NCBI GenBank assembly: GCA_046051225.1 | Contig: JBJOOR010000015.1 | Location: forward strand, 39,379-103,378 | Direction of reading: 5' to 3' | DNA from: CAIODY01 sp046051225 | Lineage (GTDB): Bacteria > Bacteroidota > Bacteroidia > Chitinophagales > CAIODY01 | Length of the DNA: 64,000 nucleotides | In this document: piece after piece, positions 60,342-64,000 of the stretch | How the letters are laid out: each line of letters starts with the position of its first letter | Numbering within the stretch: the first letter of the stretch is position 1 | Made by a program: the position numbers and the translations under genes | Notes under the pieces: generated by a model | Seen by the model: only the letters and a program-made list of their open reading frames with translations | The model's database searches: none | Told to the model about the DNA's origin: nothing

Positions 60342-60851
60342 ATGACAAAATTATTTTCAACTATTGTTTGTATCGTTTTTAGTTTTTCGGCTATGGCACA
60401 GGTAACGCCTTTGGCTCCACGTAGTCAAATGGCGGCACAAGCACCTGCCGTTAAATCGCAGGCCGATAATCCTAATGCACCTATTTTTAAATTTGAAACT
60501 ACAAACCATGATTTTGGAAATGTACCCGAAGGTCCAGCGGCTGTGTACGAGTATAAATTTACTAATACTGGAAATGAGCCTTTAGTTATTTCGGATGTTC
60601 AAAAATCGTGTGGTTGCACAACCCCCGATTGGACAAAAGAACCCATTTTGCCTGGTAAAACTGGAAAAATAATTGCTAGTTTTGATACAAAGGGGCGTAT
60701 TGGAAGTTTTAATAAAACAATTACTGTAATATCTAATGCAAAACAAGGTAATTTTCCATTAACATTTGGGGGCGTTGTAATTGCTGCTCCGCCAACTACT
60801 GAACCTAATAAGGCATTGAACGAAATTAAGATACCAACCGATGCTCATTAA
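60342..60851 (+). CDS. exported DUF1573 protein
   Basis: A 169-aa protein with a signal peptide (cut near AMAQVT, residue ~20) and one DUF1573 domain (~45-145): FKFETTNHDFGNVPEG, YEYKFTNTGNEPLVISDV, SCGCTTPDW and GKTGKIIASFDTKGRIG. The domain is an Ig-like fold very common in Bacteroidota, with unproven function. It lies behind the degP-like gene and probably in the same transcript. Confidence 0.9.
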   Translation: MTKLFSTIVCIVFSFSAMAQVTPLAPRSQMAAQAPAVKSQADNPNAPIFKFETTNHDFGNVPEGPAAVYEYKFTNTGNEPLVISDVQKSCGCTTPDWTKEPILPGKTGKIIASFDTKGRIGSFNKTITVISNAKQGNFPLTFGGVVIAAPPTTEPNKALNEIKIPTDAH

Positions 60852-60869
60852 TTTTTTTTGATGTGCAAT

Positions 60870-60906
60870 AAAAAGCCTTTTAGCAGTAATGCTAAAAGGC
60901 TTTTTT
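60870..60906 (+). terminator. intrinsic terminator after the DUF1573 gene
   Basis: AAAAGCCTTTTAGCA pairs with TGCTAAAAGGCTTTT around a GTAA loop, followed by a T run. It ends the degP-DUF1573 transcript and has A/T tracts on both sides. Confidence 0.88.
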
Positions 60907-60991
60907 TATAAAGAGTTACTTGTAAAAGTTCGCCTCCTACAGATTTTTTATCTAGTCATTTTGTATTGTTTGTTCAACTATTATTTTTTTG

Positions 60992-61105
60992 TAATCCCCT
61001 AAAAAAACAAACCGAGCATTTTTTTTAGCTAAAGCGCTTCGCTACAACTTTGGCAGAGCAATTTTATTTCTAAAACGCTCTAATCTTCCAATATCGGAGC
61101 AATCT
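60992..61105. repeat. short relative of the 41-bp hairpin repeats
   Basis: GTAATCCCC and GAGCATTTTTTTTAGCT resemble 25545-25590, then two units start at 61035 and 61077 (42 bp apart) with the ...GAGCAATTTTATTTCTAAAACGCTC pattern of the 25.8-26.0 kb array. As there, it lies just past the stop codon of a large minus-strand surface-protein gene. Confidence 0.6.
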
Positions 61106-61111
61106 TATTAT

Positions 61112-64000
61112 CTATCTAACCAACTCTACCGAACCTTTTAAATTAATAGGTTCGTTGGTTAAGCAAGTAGCCTGAATGATATATACATACGTTCCAATCT
61201 CTTGCATTACACCTTTATAAGTACCATCCCAAGCGGCATTATGAATATCATTTGCACTAAATACTTTTTCGCCCCAACGGTTATAAATATCAAATTTTTC
61301 GAGCGATAACAGTTGTCGAGGATTTAAAATTCTAAAGTTATCATTTTCGCCATCGCCATTAGGTGTAAATGTATTGGCTATTGCTAAATGATAACATCTG
61401 CCTACTAAAATAATTACAGTATCGGTAGTAGCACAACCATCATTATTACTAACAGTAACAATATACATGGTTGAATCGCTAGGCGTAGCAATCGGATTTG
61501 AAATATAACTATTTGAAAGCGAAGCAGCATTATTCCAACTATAATGATAGCCCACAGTTGCAGCAGTTCCTAAATCAATATAACTATTAATTGGAATCAT
61601 GGTATCTCTACCAGCGTATGCCATAGGATAGCTCGACACTTTAACTGTAGCTTCATCCGAGCCACTACAAGATCCATTTGTACCCACCACTTTATAAGTA
61701 GTAGTGGTAGTAGGATGAACAAAAATAGAAGCCGATGAGCCTAAATTATTATCCCACACATAGCTCGATGCACCTGTAGCTGTAAGTGTTATAGCACTTC
61801 CCATACAAATAGTAGTATCGTTTTTTATTACAACAATAGGTTGTGGCAATATTTTTATAGTATCAATAAAGGTATCGCTTACGCAATTATTTTGTTCCAT
61901 AAATAACGAAGCCACATAATTGCCCGATGCAGGGTATTGTAATTTATAAGGACCAATGCCATTACCATTTATATAACTATTGCCAGAAAAATTCCAATAA
62001 TAATTAGCAGCTATTGTATTGTTGCTACCGCTAAAATGTACACGAATAGTATCAATTGGGCAAATAGGACTATTAGTAGTAAAAGCCGCCACAGGTATAG
62101 GCACTACGGTAATATAATTGGTATCGGGCAATGATAAGCAACCATTTTGCATTACTTTTAAAATTACCATTTCTTTACTGTTTGCGTTGGTATTGTTTGT
62201 CCATTTTACATTATGCGGCCCTTTACCCAAAATACTTGCAGGAATATGTGTTCCTGTTGCCGCCCAAGTATAAGCCGTTGCAGTATTACTTCCAGTATAT
62301 GTAATAGCTGCTGTTGAACCCGAGCATATTTGCAAAGGCGAAATAGTGAATGAAGTAGTAGCAATAGGTACTACATTTATAATGGCACTACCTGCTGCTG
62401 ATGAGCAACCATTGTTTACCACTTGCAAGCTAACCGTTTTTGTGCCTGCCGTTGTCCACAATACAGATTGTGGCCCTTTTACTGTGCCGCCTGGTGTTGC
62501 ATTACCGCCATTAAAACCCCAATTGTAAGTAGCATTTGAAGGTGCATTGCCATTATAGGTTAATATGATTGCTGCATTTACACATGGCGAAACCGAACTT
62601 AATTGAAATGAATTAGTAGGTATAGCAGTTATAATTACAGAATCTCGAAGCGTTGTAATACAGCTACCATTGGTTACTTTCATTAAAATAACTGTTTTAC
62701 CCGATTTAGTAATTAATTTAATTTTTCCGAATGAGTTTACACTTCCGCTTACAATGGTAGGATTATTTGTAAACGACCAAAGTGCAGATGCTCCTGTAAT
62801 TGTAGTTCCATTGCCCGTATAAGTAAGCGTTAAAGTATCGCCAGCGCAATGCGGATTGTTTTTAGTAAATGTAGATGTAGGCGATAGCAAAACATTAACT
62901 GCTTGTGTATCTAAAATAGATGTACAACCATTTTCCGAAACCGAAAGCACTACATTATAATTACCAGCCGCATTCCAAATCACCGATTGATTTTTTGTTG
63001 TGCCACCAGGCGTAGCAGTACCACTTGCAAAATTCCAATTGTAGGTAGCCGCATTACTTGCATTGCCTGTGTAAGTTAATGTAGAAGCCAATGCTGTACA
63101 ATTTGTAGTTGGGTTAATAGTAAATGTTGAAGTTGGTATTTTGTAAATTCTGATAGAATCATTTGAGGTAGAAGTACAAATTGAATTAGTAATTGTTAAT
63201 CCAATATGATTCATGCCCGTTGGTAAAATTACTTTAATTGGGCTGAATGAATTTAAACTTCCGTTTACTAAAGTAGCACCTGTTGGAATATTCCATAAAG
63301 CTGTAGCACCTACCACAGCAGCAGCGTTGCCTGTATAATTTAACACCAAAGTATCGCCAGCGCAATTAGGATTGTTTTTAGTAAATGTAGATGTAGGCGA
63401 TAGCAAAACATTAACTGCTTGTGTATCTAAAATAGATGTACAACCATTTTCCGAAACTGAAAGCACTACATTATAATTACCAGCCGCATTCCAAATTACC
63501 GATTGATTTTTTGTTGTGCCACCAGGCGTAGCAGTACCACTTGCAAAATTCCAATTATAAGTAGCTGCATTACTTGCATTGCCTGTATAAGTTAATGTAG
63601 AAGCCAATGCTGTACAATTTGTAGTTGGATTAATAGTAAATGTAGAAGTTGGTATTTTATAAATTCTGATAGAATCATTTGATGTAGAAGTACAAATTGA
63701 GTTGGTAATAGTCATTCCAAAATGATTCATGCCCGTTGGTAAAATTACTTTAATTGGGCTGAATGAATTTAAACTTCCGTTTACTAAAGTAGCACCACTT
63801 GGAATATTCCACAAAGCATTTGCACCCACCACAGCAGCAGCGTTGCCTGTATAATTTAACACCAAAGTATCGCCAGCGCAATGCGGATTGTTTTTAGTAA
63901 ATGTAGATGTAGGCGATAGCAAAACATTAACTGCTTGTGTATCTAAAATAGATGTACAACCATTTTCCGAAACCGAAAGCACTACATTATAATTACCAGC
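61112..64000 (-). CDS. giant T9SS cargo with PKD-like repeats, 5' end outside the window
   Basis: At least 962 codons are open to the right edge, so the N-terminus is missing; the GTG near 63982 is inside a repeat and is not the start. The visible part is a string of Ig/PKD-like domains with Cys pairs (SENGCTS, NPHCAGDT, TNSICTS). These are followed by further unlike domains and a type-B T9SS sorting domain (IANTFTPNGDGENDNFRI to GSVELVR, last ~85 residues). The repeats at the right are near-identical with a 516-bp (172-aa) period. It is probably a large secreted adhesin. Its function is otherwise unknown. Confidence 0.9.
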   Translation of the reverse strand, partial: AGNYNVVLSVSENGCTSILDTQAVNVLLSPTSTFTKNNPHCAGDTLVLNYTGNAAAVVGANALWNIPSGATLVNGSLNSFSPIKVILPTGMNHFGMTITNSICTSTSNDSIRIYKIPTSTFTINPTTNCTALASTLTYTGNASNAATYNWNFASGTATPGGTTKNQSVIWNAAGNYNVVLSVSENGCTSILDTQAVNVLLSPTSTFTKNNPNCAGDTLVLNYTGNAAAVVGATALWNIPTGATLVNGSLNSFSPIKVILPTGMNHIGLTITNSICTSTSNDSIRIYKIPTSTFTINPTTNCTALASTLTYTGNASNAATYNWNFASGTATPGGTTKNQSVIWNAAGNYNVVLSVSENGCTSILDTQAVNVLLSPTSTFTKNNPHCAGDTLTLTYTGNGTTITGASALWSFTNNPTIVSGSVNSFGKIKLITKSGKTVILMKVTNGSCITTLRDSVIITAIPTNSFQLSSVSPCVNAAIILTYNGNAPSNATYNWGFNGGNATPGGTVKGPQSVLWTTAGTKTVSLQVVNNGCSSAAGSAIINVVPIATTSFTISPLQICSGSTAAITYTGSNTATAYTWAATGTHIPASILGKGPHNVKWTNNTNANSKEMVILKVMQNGCLSLPDTNYITVVPIPVAAFTTNSPICPIDTIRVHFSGSNNTIAANYYWNFSGNSYINGNGIGPYKLQYPASGNYVASLFMEQNNCVSDTFIDTIKILPQPIVVIKNDTTICMGSAITLTATGASSYVWDNNLGSSASIFVHPTTTTTYKVVGTNGSCSGSDEATVKVSSYPMAYAGRDTMIPINSYIDLGTAATVGYHYSWNNAASLSNSYISNPIATPSDSTMYIVTVSNNDGCATTDTVIILVGRCYHLAIANTFTPNGDGENDNFRILNPRQLLSLEKFDIYNRWGEKVFSANDIHNAAWDGTYKGVMQEIGTYVYIIQATCLTNEPINLKGSVELVR
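62841..64000. repeat. 516-bp near-identical coding repeats
   Basis: Marker CCAGCGCAAT recurs at 62841, 63357 and 63873, exactly 516 bp apart. Between markers the DNA is almost identical, with few changes (for example Asn-Pro-His versus Asn-Pro-Asn after the Thr-Lys-Asn motif). The array continues past the right edge, so copy number is unknown. Confidence 0.9.

Overview
The window looks like chromosome of a low-GC Bacteroidota member, probably class Bacteroidia in a Chitinophagales/Sphingobacteriales-like lineage. The evidence is a short RpoD without region 1.1, many promoters of the phylum type (TTTG about 19-20 nt upstream of TAnnTTTG), no Shine-Dalgarno pattern, two proteins ending in a type IX secretion (T9SS) type-B sorting domain, a carboxypeptidase-regulatory-domain TonB receptor, DUF1573 and DUF4920 proteins, a bactofilin and a MqnP-type prenyltransferase. 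The exact order is inferred and uncertain. No tRNA, rRNA, CRISPR array, transposase or phage gene was seen.

Layout. 0-9.4 kb is housekeeping: a TPR hybrid histidine kinase, rpoD, a START-like protein, CcmB/CcmC haem-export/cytochrome c biogenesis genes, a TlpA-like lipoprotein behind gatB, and a bactofilin-AtpZ-membrane protein trio without the ATP synthase genes. 9.4-10.5 kb is non-coding and holds ten hairpins in exact 42-bp register. 10.5-13.5 kb is an envelope-sensing operon (LiaF-like, DUF4288, LytS kinase, LytTR regulator). 13.5-19.1 kb carries VanZ-like, TPR, S46 dipeptidyl-peptidase and CorA genes. 19.2-24.6 kb is an operon for an SDR epimerase, Wza-like export protein, RfbC, MqnP and a DUF4920 lipoprotein.

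24.6-26.0 kb is accessory: a barstar-family inhibitor gene with foreign codon usage, then 41-bp hairpin repeats. 26-33 kb holds a TonB-dependent receptor, a radical SAM/SPASM protein, two related lipoproteins and a methyltransferase. 33.2-33.95 kb is a second accessory segment, carrying a lipoprotein gene and sharing both boundaries with the barstar segment. 34-39.2 kb has a Upf1-like helicase, a lipoprotein and a T9SS cargo.

39.4-52 kb is a polysaccharide cluster: WecA-like initiator, Gfo/Idh/MocA dehydrogenase, asparagine-synthase-like amidotransferase, two flippases, two Wzy/ligase proteins, three glycosyltransferases and a PglD/NeuD-like protein. folE follows. On the minus strand, 57.7-53.1 kb holds a PglF/CapD dehydratase and a second, PglC-type initiating transferase, with rarA behind and dapF ahead. 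The window ends with a DegP/HtrA protease, a DUF1573 protein and the 3' part of a giant T9SS cargo with 516-bp near-identical repeats, open at the right edge.

The strongest candidates for something undescribed are the covarying 42-bp hairpin array near 9.7 kb and the two cassette-like segments at 24.6-25.5 and 33.2-33.9 kb, which share left and right boundary sequences and atypical codon use but carry different genes.
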